From Chloroflexota bacterium (GTDB lineage Bacteria; Chloroflexota; Dehalococcoidia; Lucifugimonadales; Lucifugimonadaceae), in contig PBRL01000030.1 in assembly GCA_002725925.1 (NCBI GenBank), positions 77,258 to 85,780 on the forward strand: a stretch of 8,523 bases of DNA, in the 5' to 3' direction. Under the pieces are notes generated by a model. It had not been told where the DNA came from, did not search any database, and saw only the letters and a list, made by a program, of their open reading frames with translations. Shown piece by piece: positions 1 to 5,943 of this stretch (positions within the stretch are counted from its first letter, which is position 1; the number at the start of each line of letters is the position of its first letter). The translations under genes and the position numbers were made by a program.

Positions 1-18
1 CGGATAAGAGCTAAATAG
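1..18 (+). CDS. possible C-terminal tail of an upstream gene (last 5 codons)
   Basis: The first six triplets read R-I-R-A-K-stop, with TAG at 16-18. This could be the end of a gene lying to the left, closely followed by the DUF1385 gene. In several bacteria DUF1385 genes sit next to rpmE or prfA, but five residues are too few to identify the product. The frame could be open by chance. Confidence 0.2.
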   Translation, partial: RIRAK

Positions 19-21
19 TTT

Positions 22-1020
22 TTGGCAAAACCTCCAGTTTTATATGGCGGTCAGGCGATAATCGAGGGCGTGATGATCCGGGGTCAAAGTCGCGCTGCTT
101 TAGCAGTGCGCCGGCCTGATGGAGTAATTGTTCGTCGCTCGGTTCCTCTCGAGGGTTGGGCCAACTCGTCACTTCGTAAAATAGCGTTTCTGAGAGGTGT
201 GCTGATTCTTCTTGAAACTCTTATTGTTGGTATGAAATCTTTGACTATTTCAGCCAATGAATCTGCTGTTGAGGAAAACGATAAAAAAGAGCAAGAATTT
301 TCTTCTGTTGCTATGGCGGGGTTGCTCAGTGTTTCAATCACAATTGGGATAGTTGTGTTTTTTCTTATTCCGGTGTTGGTCTCCCGACTAGTCGAAAACG
401 TTGGGGCCAATAATTTCACAGCAAATTTCGTAGAGGGTGGTATTCGATTCGGTCTATTCATCGCGTACGTATGGTTAATTGGCCGGATGGACGATATAAA
501 ACGAGTGTTCGGTTATCACGGAGCTGAACACATGGTCGTTCACGCGCACGAGGCCGGCGAGCCACTAACAATCGACTCAGTTAGGCGTTTTCCACCAGCT
601 CATCCACGCTGCGGGACTTCATTTTTGATGACGGTAGTTCTAGTGTCTATCATCATGTTCATGTTTTTTCCGAGAGACCCTTTTTGGTTTTTAGTGGTTT
701 CACGAATCGTTCTGATTCCAATTATCGCTGGTATCAGCTATGAGTTTATTCGTTATGCCGGGACCCATCAGGACAATGTGTTGGTCAGGGTATCCAGTTA
801 CCCAAATATTTTGCTTCAGGATTTAACAACCCGCCAACCGGACAGCGAAATGATGGAGGTTGCCATAGTCGCCATTGAATACGCGATGGCTATTGATGAG
901 CATCGCGCCATTCCCAGTGATAATGCATCACAATTGTCCTCAGATCCATTTGAGTCTTTTGACGGTATTCCGGTGACCGGGTCAGAGTTTGATCCGAAGA
1001 TTAACAGACCTGATATCTAG
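22..1020 (+). CDS. yqhQ: DUF1385 (YqhQ-type) multi-pass membrane protein
   Basis: This is a 332-residue protein of the DUF1385/YqhQ family, whose biochemical role is not established; some databases call it a putative metal-dependent enzyme. The family signature is clear. The N-terminus carries GGQAIIEGVMIRG (residues 9-21), followed by a cytosolic-looking domain. FGYHGAEHMVVHAHE (163-177) and HPRCGTSF (194-201) are rich in His, Glu and Cys, as expected if the family binds metal. Hydrophobic stretches at about 96-124, 136-154, 199-216 and 221-240 predict several membrane helices. A conserved LTTRQPDSEMMEVAI block (268-282) precedes a variable, probably disordered tail. The start is TTG at 22, because an in-frame TAG at 16-18 rules out anything further upstream, and the resulting N-terminus matches the family. 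The stop overlaps the stop of the convergent hisIE gene by four bases. Confidence 0.93.
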   Translation: MAKPPVLYGGQAIIEGVMIRGQSRAALAVRRPDGVIVRRSVPLEGWANSSLRKIAFLRGVLILLETLIVGMKSLTISANESAVEENDKKEQEFSSVAMAGLLSVSITIGIVVFFLIPVLVSRLVENVGANNFTANFVEGGIRFGLFIAYVWLIGRMDDIKRVFGYHGAEHMVVHAHEAGEPLTIDSVRRFPPAHPRCGTSFLMTVVLVSIIMFMFFPRDPFWFLVVSRIVLIPIIAGISYEFIRYAGTHQDNVLVRVSSYPNILLQDLTTRQPDSEMMEVAIVAIEYAMAIDEHRAIPSDNASQLSSDPFESFDGIPVTGSEFDPKINRPDI

Positions 1021-1643
1021 CCTCGGCGTTTCGCAAGTACTGCCCATATTTGCTCGGCTGGTATTCCTAGGGAGACCAGCAGCACCATACAGTGATACAG
1101 CAAGTCACCCATCTCGTTAGCTACATCATCTAAAGTTTGGTTAACAGATGCAATCGCAGTTTCTCCTGCTTCTTCTACGATTTTTTGGGCTACACGGCCC
1201 GTACCTTCATTTAGAAGCTCAACGGTGTAAGATCCCTCAGGTTTGTCAGTGGAGCGTTGTTTGATTACATCAATTAACTCAGACAGGATACCCGGGCCGA
1301 GATTATTTGAGATGCCTTTGGCGTCCAGGGAATCTTTATTCATTACACCGGAGTCGAAGCAGGATTTTGATCCAGTGTGACATGCAGAACCTGTTGGCTT
1401 CACCTTTACTAAAATGGTATCACTATCGCAATCGTGCTCAACTTGCACAACCTTGAGGAAATTCCCCGAAGTTTCGCCCTTGTGCCATAATTCCTGTCGG
1501 CTGCGTGAGTAAAACCATGCGTCTGGCCCCGCTAGCGTGCGCTTCAGTGCTTCAGCATTCATATATGCATGCATCAAAACCCGATCTGAGTCTGCATCTT
1601 GGACAATTGCCGGTAACAGCCCTCGGTCGTCTAGCTGAATCAT
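1017..1643 (-). CDS. hisI: bifunctional phosphoribosyl-AMP cyclohydrolase / phosphoribosyl-ATP pyrophosphatase (HisIE)
   Basis: This cytosolic enzyme of histidine synthesis carries out steps 2 and 3: PR-ATP is hydrolysed to PR-AMP by the HisE half, and the adenine ring of PR-AMP is opened by the HisI half. The HisI domain covers residues 1 to about 105. It has the substrate loop WHKGETSGN (53-61), the metal-binding DCDSDT (71-76) and the zinc-ligand stretch ACHTGSKSCF (87-96, Cys88 and Cys95). The HisE domain covers about 117-208. It has SYTVELLNEG (138-147), the acidic VEEAGETAIA (156-165) and NEMGDLLYHCMVLL (176-189), where Glu177 and Asp180 are the likely metal ligands. At 208 residues it has the usual size for the fusion. 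The start is ATG at 1643, supported by a GAGGAAA ribosome site seven bases upstream. It is the last gene of the minus-strand his cluster, 69 bases after the HAD gene. Confidence 0.97.
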   Translation of the reverse strand: MIQLDDRGLLPAIVQDADSDRVLMHAYMNAEALKRTLAGPDAWFYSRSRQELWHKGETSGNFLKVVQVEHDCDSDTILVKVKPTGSACHTGSKSCFDSGVMNKDSLDAKGISNNLGPGILSELIDVIKQRSTDKPEGSYTVELLNEGTGRVAQKIVEEAGETAIASVNQTLDDVANEMGDLLYHCMVLLVSLGIPAEQIWAVLAKRRG

Positions 1644-1650
1644 TTTTGGA

Positions 1651-1657
1651 TTTCCTC
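1651..1657 (-). promoter_or_regulatory. ribosome binding site of hisIE
   Basis: On the minus strand the bases read GAGGAAA and lie seven bases before the ATG at 1643. This is the clearest Shine-Dalgarno match in the his cluster and it fixes the hisIE start. Confidence 0.7.
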
Positions 1658-1712
1658 ATGTGTCATGTGGTTTGGGATAGGCTGATGGTAGGTTAGTCCA
1701 ACAGGGTTTGAC

Positions 1713-2456
1713 TTACCCACCGATATGTTCGAGTATCTCGGATAGTTCTCGTAGATCGGTGATTTCAATATCCGGAACAGGTTCGCGATCTAATTTTGCA
1801 TCGTCTCTATTGATCCAAACTGTTGTTGCTCCTGAACGATAACCTCCAAGGACATCATCGAATAACTGGTCGCCGACGTACCAAGTTTTGTTTGGGTCGG
1901 TTCCAAGCCCAGCATACAGGTGATGAAATGCAGCCAGTGCGGGTTTATATACCTGTGCTGATTGTGAACTGGCGACAAAGTCAAATTTAAGTCCTTCACT
2001 TGTGAGCAGCGGCAGCAGACCTTCATCATCTGCGTTAGAAAAAACTCCCAGTTTCACTCTGCCTGTTAATAAATCTAAAGCTTCCAATGTTTCCGGGTAT
2101 ATCGGTCTATCTGTCATGTGCAAAGACGCTCGATCACCTGCTGCTTTTGCGTCTGCATTGACACCAATGTCTTTGAATACCTGTTCAAAGCACTCGGTCC
2201 AGGCTTCTCGGTAAGACTTGAAGGGCGGACTATCAAAAGGTCTTCCTAGATCAGTTCGAATATGACGGAAGTTAACTTCGTATTTTCTCCAGCGAGTCCA
2301 GAATTCTTCAGCCTTAAGGGGGAGATTTTGAGTTTTGATGATTTCATCAAATGTTTTCTTCCAGTCATCATGGGAGTTGTCGAACAGTGTTCGATAGCAG
2401 TCAAATGCAATTGCTTGAGGCAATTTGGGTGTTCCTGATCTCAAAGTAACTGCCAA
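1713..2456 (-). CDS. HAD-superfamily hydrolase (haloacid dehalogenase-like, subfamily IA) within the his cluster
   Basis: A 247-residue HAD phosphohydrolase or dehalogenase-like enzyme. All four HAD motifs are visible. Motif I is DCYRTLFD (19-26) with nucleophile Asp19 and the DxYxT form. Motif II is Ser140 in GVFSNADD. Motif III is Lys171 in QVYKPALAAF. Motif IV is GDQLFDD (195-201) with Asp196, Asp200 and Asp201. The helical cap between motifs I and II (about 30-125) indicates subfamily I. The DxYxT motif I resembles L-2-haloacid dehalogenases and related phosphatases, so the substrate cannot be read from sequence. Its position between hisF and hisIE suggests a phosphatase role, possibly on histidinol phosphate, but this is inference. 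The annotated start is TTG at 2456, directly after the hisF TAA and in the same frame. In-frame TTG codons at 2444 and 2423 are alternatives that would shorten the N-terminus by 4 or 11 residues. Confidence 0.9.
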   Translation of the reverse strand: MAVTLRSGTPKLPQAIAFDCYRTLFDNSHDDWKKTFDEIIKTQNLPLKAEEFWTRWRKYEVNFRHIRTDLGRPFDSPPFKSYREAWTECFEQVFKDIGVNADAKAAGDRASLHMTDRPIYPETLEALDLLTGRVKLGVFSNADDEGLLPLLTSEGLKFDFVASSQSAQVYKPALAAFHHLYAGLGTDPNKTWYVGDQLFDDVLGGYRSGATTVWINRDDAKLDREPVPDIEITDLRELSEILEHIGG

Positions 2457-3263
2457 TTACCCGACCTTTCGAACTGGAATGCCGCGATTTTCAAGATAAG
2501 ACTTTACTTCTGAAACTCTAAGTTCACCGAAGTGAAACAGAGACGCTGCCAAAACAGCGTCTGATTTACCGTAAATCAATGCATCGTAGAAATGCTCTAA
2601 AGCACCAGCACCACCGCTAGCTATCACGGGAACGGTCACGGAGTCTGAAATTGACGACAGGACATCATTGTCATAACCGGTCTTTTGACCGTCGGCATCC
2701 ATGCTCGTAACAAGTAGTTCGCCTGCTCCGCATTCGGTAGCTGTCCGTGCCCACTGCACAGCATCGAGTGGAGTGGGCTGACGACCGCCGTGAGTGTATA
2801 CCTGCCATGAAATACCTGTAACTGTTTCGGTTGTATCGTCTCGCTTTGCGATTTCATCACTGCTTCGTTTCACATCCATCGCTAACACTACACATTGTGA
2901 TCCGAATTCTTTTGCACAATCTTCGATTAGTTGAGGGTTTATGACAGCTGCGCTATTGATGGAAACTTTGTCGGCTCCAGCTTCAAGCATTTTTCGCATA
3001 TTATCCACGGAACGAATACCGCCACCCACGGTTAGTGGTATGAAAACTTCTGAGGAAACTTTTTTTACTACCTCGACCATGGTATTACGTGCGTCGGAAG
3101 ACGCAGTGATGTCGAGGAACACCAACTCATCGGCACCTTCAGCGTTATAGAATGCAGCAAGTGCTGCAGGATCGCCAGCATCTCGAATGTCGATAAAACT
3201 GACGCCCTTGACTACGCGACCAGCATCGACGTCTAGGCATGGAATGACACGGCGCGTCAACAT
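2457..3263 (-). CDS. hisF: imidazole glycerol phosphate synthase cyclase subunit HisF
   Basis: HisF is the (beta/alpha)8-barrel cyclase subunit of IGP synthase. It uses ammonia channelled from HisH to convert PRFAR into imidazole glycerol phosphate and AICAR. The motifs run in order: RRVIPCLDV (4-12), VFLDITAS (48-55), PLTVGGGIRS (76-85), GADKVSINSAA (96-106), VVLAMDVKR (125-133), YTHGGR (156-161), LLVTSMDADGQKTGYD (183-198) and PVIASGGAG (212-220). The catalytic pair Asp11 and Asp130 falls at the same residue numbers as in characterised HisF proteins. The protein has 268 residues against the usual 250-258. The surplus lies in a polar insertion at about 133-151, after the Asp130 strand. The start is ATG at 3263 with GGAG about eight bases upstream. 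The gene begins 15 bases after the methyltransferase stop and abuts the HAD gene with no spacer. Confidence 0.98.
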   Translation of the reverse strand: MLTRRVIPCLDVDAGRVVKGVSFIDIRDAGDPAALAAFYNAEGADELVFLDITASSDARNTMVEVVKKVSSEVFIPLTVGGGIRSVDNMRKMLEAGADKVSINSAAVINPQLIEDCAKEFGSQCVVLAMDVKRSSDEIAKRDDTTETVTGISWQVYTHGGRQPTPLDAVQWARTATECGAGELLVTSMDADGQKTGYDNDVLSSISDSVTVPVIASGGAGALEHFYDALIYGKSDAVLAASLFHFGELRVSEVKSYLENRGIPVRKVG

Positions 3264-3278
3264 CGCGGAATCTCCGGG

Positions 3279-3854
3279 TTACTTACGGGCGACGATTATG
3301 TATCGGTGAGGAGTCAGTTGGCGAGAGGTAAGAGTGGTGAAGCCAAGAGCTTCTACGGCTTTTCGTAAATTCTCTTGAGCCAATCGTTTTGAAGCTGCAG
3401 GTCCGACTTGAGGTTTACCTTTTATAGGAAGCCACTCTACGATTGACATCCAACCTGATTTTTTTAACAGCCTTGCGCCTTCTTTGATTAATGTCTTCGG
3501 GCGATTAGCCTCATTCAATACGTTTGAAAATACGACGCCATCGAGCGATTCATCATCCATTGGTACACTATTTTCTTGGGAAACTACCGTTTCAATGTTG
3601 CCGAGTTTGGCCGCTTCTCCTTGCGCCTCGACGTGCTTTAGCATGTCTTTCTGGACGTCAATTGCGTAACAGGTCCCCATGTATAGATATTTTGCGATTG
3701 GAATTGATAACCAGCCGGGACCAGAGCCTATATCGGCAACCTTGTGATCTGCATGTATTGGTACTAATGCGATCATTGATTGAGGATCGTACATTTCCTC
3801 AAGAGTCGGGTGTAGCAGAGCATTAACTTTACTTACCGAAGTTTTTGTTGGCAT
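3279..3854 (-). CDS. class I SAM-dependent methyltransferase, substrate unknown
   Basis: A 191-residue Rossmann-fold methyltransferase of the Methyltransf_11/25 (UbiE-like) type. Motif I, the SAM-binding glycine loop, is VADIGSGPGWLS (39-50). The acidic residue after strand 2 is Asp66 in YAIDVQKDML. The motif IV region is DGVVFSNVLNEA (105-116), and the post-motif segment GWMSIVEWLPIKGKPQVGP (134-152) carries the VEW...GP pattern seen in small stand-alone methyltransferases of this kind. No substrate-specific domain is present, and the acceptor could be a small molecule, lipid or protein. The start is ATG at 3854 with a weak GGAA upstream. It sits between hisA (37-base gap) and hisF (15-base gap) on the same strand and is probably co-transcribed with them. 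No methylation step is known in histidine synthesis, so the link may be only transcriptional. Confidence 0.9.
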   Translation of the reverse strand: MPTKTSVSKVNALLHPTLEEMYDPQSMIALVPIHADHKVADIGSGPGWLSIPIAKYLYMGTCYAIDVQKDMLKHVEAQGEAAKLGNIETVVSQENSVPMDDESLDGVVFSNVLNEANRPKTLIKEGARLLKKSGWMSIVEWLPIKGKPQVGPAASKRLAQENLRKAVEALGFTTLTSRQLTPHRYIIVARK

Positions 3855-3891
3855 TCGTTTCTATTCCATTCGAACATTTCATCTTAACCTA

Positions 3892-4629
3892 TCATTTGCC
3901 ATTTACTGTCATGGAGTCAATTGTTTCGATGGCACGTCTTAAATCTAGCGCACCAGAGTAAATTGCCATGCCCGATATGGCACCTTCCACACCTATCTTT
4001 GCCAGCTGGACAAGATCTTCCACGGAAGCTATTCCACCAGCGACAATAATAGGATATCGCAGGTTGTTCTCAAGTTCGGTAATTGCAGCAAAATTTGGGT
4101 GTCCCATTGTGCCATCTCTGTTGGTGTCCGTGTAAATAAACCTTCGAACCCCGCGATTAATCATTTGGTTTGCGAGATTGATAGCAGATTCTTTTGATTG
4201 CTCCATCCAACCATGAGTCTGGACTATGCCGTCCTTCGCGTCGATGCCGACAATAACGTGATCGGCACCAAGATCATCCACAGCGGCCTGAACCTCATCC
4301 GGGGCTTCAATGGCCGCCGTTCCGATAATTACTCGGTCAATACCCATGTCGAGGATCATGCGGGCTTCAGATGCGTCTCTTATACCACCGCCCAGTTGAA
4401 TCGGTATATCGATAGCTTTCGCAATCGCTGAAACAGCATCTTGATTGCCTCGTACTCCATCTTTGGCTCCGTCCAGGTCAACAATGTGCATTCTGCGCGC
4501 ACCTTGATCGACCCACCGTTTAGCCACAGTGACGGGATCATCGTCGAACACGGTTTCTTTTTCGTAGTCACCTTGGATCAGCCGGACGCATAATCCGTTT
4601 CTTAGGTCGATTGCTGGGAGAATATCCAT
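3892..4629 (-). CDS. hisA: phosphoribosylformimino-5-aminoimidazole carboxamide ribotide isomerase HisA
   Basis: HisA is the (beta/alpha)8-barrel isomerase that converts ProFAR to PRFAR, the substrate of HisH/HisF. Visible motifs are LPAIDLRNGLCVRLIQGDY (4-22) with catalytic Asp8, HIVDLDGA (48-55), PIQLGGGIRD (76-85), VIIGTAA (100-106), VGIDAKDG (127-134) with the second catalytic Asp130, YTDTNRDGTMGHPN (166-179), VAGGIAS (196-202) and GAISGMAIYSG (216-226). At 245 residues it has the normal size. The RDG and GGGIR motifs separate it from HisF and from TrpF. Whether it also has PriA-type TrpF activity cannot be judged here. The start is ATG at 4629, where the ribosome site is weak. It lies 26 bases downstream of the hisH stop, which fits co-transcription. 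Confidence 0.97.
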   Translation of the reverse strand: MDILPAIDLRNGLCVRLIQGDYEKETVFDDDPVTVAKRWVDQGARRMHIVDLDGAKDGVRGNQDAVSAIAKAIDIPIQLGGGIRDASEARMILDMGIDRVIIGTAAIEAPDEVQAAVDDLGADHVIVGIDAKDGIVQTHGWMEQSKESAINLANQMINRGVRRFIYTDTNRDGTMGHPNFAAITELENNLRYPIIVAGGIASVEDLVQLAKIGVEGAISGMAIYSGALDLRRAIETIDSMTVNGK

Positions 4630-4655
4630 TCAATTTGCCAGTGACTGAGTGTTGT

Positions 4656-5330
4656 TTAATTTTGAGTAGATAAAGTTAGCTCGAAAAAGTTTTTATAAAT
4701 TTGAAGACCAATGGAACCGCTTTTTTCAGGGTGGAACTGGGTTCCGACGACATTTCCTCGGACAACCGCAGCGCAGACTTCAACCCCATAGTTAGCGGTA
4801 GCTGCGACTTCTGATTGCTCATCGGGGACACAACGATATGAGTGAACAAAATAGAAATGGGATCCTTGGGGGATCCCTTTAAAAATAGGGTTTCTTTCGC
4901 TTTTGCCATCGGTGAAATGGACTTCGTTCCATCCGATGTGGGGGACTTTCATATTGTTTCCAAGCTTATCTTTCATTCCCAATGGAATGAGTTTGACGCT
5001 TCCCTGAACGAGACCCAAGCCTGGTAAATCACCTTCTTCAGAACTGTTAAACAAAACCTGTAGCCCGACACAAATGCACAGGAGTGGTCTTCCTGAAGCA
5101 GCGAACTGTTTCACCGGATCAGTTAGTCCGAGTGAATTCAACGCTGTCATCACCGAATCGCTCGCACCTACACCTGGTAGAACGGCTGCATCAGCTGATG
5201 CCAGTTCTTTGGGGTCAGAGGTGATGACTGGATTTGCCCCAACTTTTCGTAGAGCCTTATCAACGCTGTGCACATTTGCTGCATGTGTGTTGATAATGAC
5301 AATGTTCGGTGCTGAGAAGCTTTCAGTCAT
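4656..5330 (-). CDS. hisH: imidazole glycerol phosphate synthase glutamine amidotransferase subunit HisH
   Basis: HisH is the class I glutaminase subunit that supplies ammonia to HisF. The catalytic triad is intact: Cys87 in LLCICVGLQVLF (84-95), His200 and Glu202 in QFHPEKSG (198-205). LPGVGA (51-56) and the VPHIGWNEV segment (129-137) are also typical. The protein has 224 residues against about 200-215 in most homologues. The N-terminal strand reads NIVIINTHAANVHSV (9-23), where most HisH proteins have a DYGxGN-type sequence, so this loop is divergent. The nucleophile elbow reads C-I-C where G-I-C is more common, which places a second cysteine two residues before Cys87. ATG at 5330 is the plausible start, but no good Shine-Dalgarno precedes it, so the start is less certain than in hisIE. 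It is the first gene of the minus-strand cluster. Confidence 0.96.
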   Translation of the reverse strand: MTESFSAPNIVIINTHAANVHSVDKALRKVGANPVITSDPKELASADAAVLPGVGASDSVMTALNSLGLTDPVKQFAASGRPLLCICVGLQVLFNSSEEGDLPGLGLVQGSVKLIPLGMKDKLGNNMKVPHIGWNEVHFTDGKSERNPIFKGIPQGSHFYFVHSYRCVPDEQSEVAATANYGVEVCAAVVRGNVVGTQFHPEKSGSIGLQIYKNFFELTLSTQN

Positions 5331-5431
5331 GTATATGATTTAGGAGTAATGTAAGCGAAGTTTGTTTAAGTGTGTCGTATTGATTGTAGTTCGTAATATC
5401 TTAAATCACTGTTTTGTAGACGAACTTTATG

Positions 5432-5444
5432 GCAAAATTTTTGC
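5432..5444. repeat. perfect 6-bp inverted repeat with 1-bp centre (operator candidate)
   Basis: GCAAAA and TTTTGC flank a single T in the middle of the divergent hisH/Fe-S intergenic region. The symmetry and location suit a dimeric repressor site. In AT-rich DNA such a short dyad can also arise by chance, and no known regulator motif is recognised. Confidence 0.3.
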
Positions 5445-5496
5445 GCGAAAGTCCAACACACGCGAGAATATAGTGAAAATATTGAAATACCGTAGC

Positions 5497-5502
5497 AGGT
5501 GA
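5497..5502 (+). promoter_or_regulatory. ribosome binding site of the A-type Fe-S carrier gene
   Basis: AGGTGA ends seven bases before the ATG at 5510. This is a good Shine-Dalgarno match and favours that ATG over the second in-frame ATG three codons later. Confidence 0.65.
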
Positions 5503-5509
5503 AGAATTT

Positions 5510-5872
5510 ATGACGACGATGTCGCCCCAACGTTCCGTACCAATTAACACGATTCAGATTACTGAAAAAGCAGCCGGCAAAGTAAAGCAGTTTGCTGCTG
5601 AAAAAGGTATGGGGAAATTTGGTCTAAAGGTTGCAGTTAAGGGTGGTGGCTGCTCAGGGTTGACGTATGTGTTGGAAATCGTAGATGGCCCCGAAGCCGA
5701 TGATAAGTTGATAGAACATCACGGTGTTGAGGTTTACGTTCCCAAGAAAGCATTCGTGTTTCTTGCGGGTACGGTGCTGGATTTTTCAGATGGGTTAAAT
5801 GGCAAAGGGTTTGAATTTGCCAATCCAAATGCTGCAAAGACTTGCGGGTGCGGTACCTCTTTCTCGGTTTAA
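5510..5872 (+). CDS. A-type iron-sulfur cluster carrier/insertion protein (IscA/ErpA/HesB family)
   Basis: A 120-residue cytosolic A-type carrier that receives Fe-S clusters from a scaffold and delivers them to apo-enzymes. The three conserved cysteine ligands are present: Cys48 in VKGGGCSGLTY (43-53) and Cys112 and Cys114 in TCGCGTSFSV (111-120). The DGLNGKGFEFANPNAAKTC segment (94-112) is the usual approach to the C-terminal CGCG motif. The first ~14 residues are a short extension before the fold begins at INTIQITEKAA (12-22). IscA, ErpA and SufA cannot be told apart from sequence alone, and no other isc or suf genes are in the window. The gene lies 71 bases upstream of ygfZ on the same strand, so the two may share a transcript and both concern Fe-S enzyme maturation. 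Confidence 0.95.
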   Translation: MTTMSPQRSVPINTIQITEKAAGKVKQFAAEKGMGKFGLKVAVKGGGCSGLTYVLEIVDGPEADDKLIEHHGVEVYVPKKAFVFLAGTVLDFSDGLNGKGFEFANPNAAKTCGCGTSFSV

Positions 5873-5943
5873 TGTCGGTCAATTCTCCCAGTAAGAGATT
5901 TGAGTTACGGATTGACTCTTTGAATGTAGTGTTTAATTAATCT

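Larger units (their letters stand above)
5331..5509. promoter_or_regulatory. divergent intergenic region between hisH and the Fe-S carrier gene
   Basis: This 179-bp AT-rich region must hold the start signals of both the leftward his cluster and the rightward Fe-S genes. It contains a perfect dyad, GCAAAA-T-TTTTGC, at 5432-5444, which could be an operator or part of a promoter. A weak plus-strand promoter candidate is TTGCGC at 5441-5446 with GAGAAT at 5464-5469 and a 17-bp spacer. No minus-strand promoter stands out, and I see no riboswitch or His-leader peptide. The assignment rests on gene arrangement more than on motif quality. Confidence 0.45.

Noticed and set aside
84..461. 125-codon open frame on the minus strand under the DUF1385 gene
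   Set aside because: It is antisense to a clearly conserved membrane protein, has low-complexity composition, and shows no family resemblance.
3524..3826. 100-codon plus-strand open frame opposite the methyltransferase
   Set aside because: It is the shadow of a gene with intact SAM-binding motifs, and the translation shows no recognisable domain.
4859..4877. Strong hairpin GGGATCC-TTGGG-GGATCCC followed by TTT
   Set aside because: It lies inside the hisH coding sequence (KGIPQGSHF) and has only three Ts after the stem on the plus strand. It is best explained as a coincidence of codons and not a terminator.
5331..5509. His-leader attenuator or riboswitch upstream of hisH
   Set aside because: No run of His codons, terminator/antiterminator pair or known riboswitch core could be seen on the minus strand.
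5878..5916. Inverted repeat GTCAAT ... ATTGAC between the Fe-S carrier and ygfZ
   Set aside because: The arms are six bases with a loop of about 27 bases and no U-run follows. This is too weak for a terminator or attenuator call.
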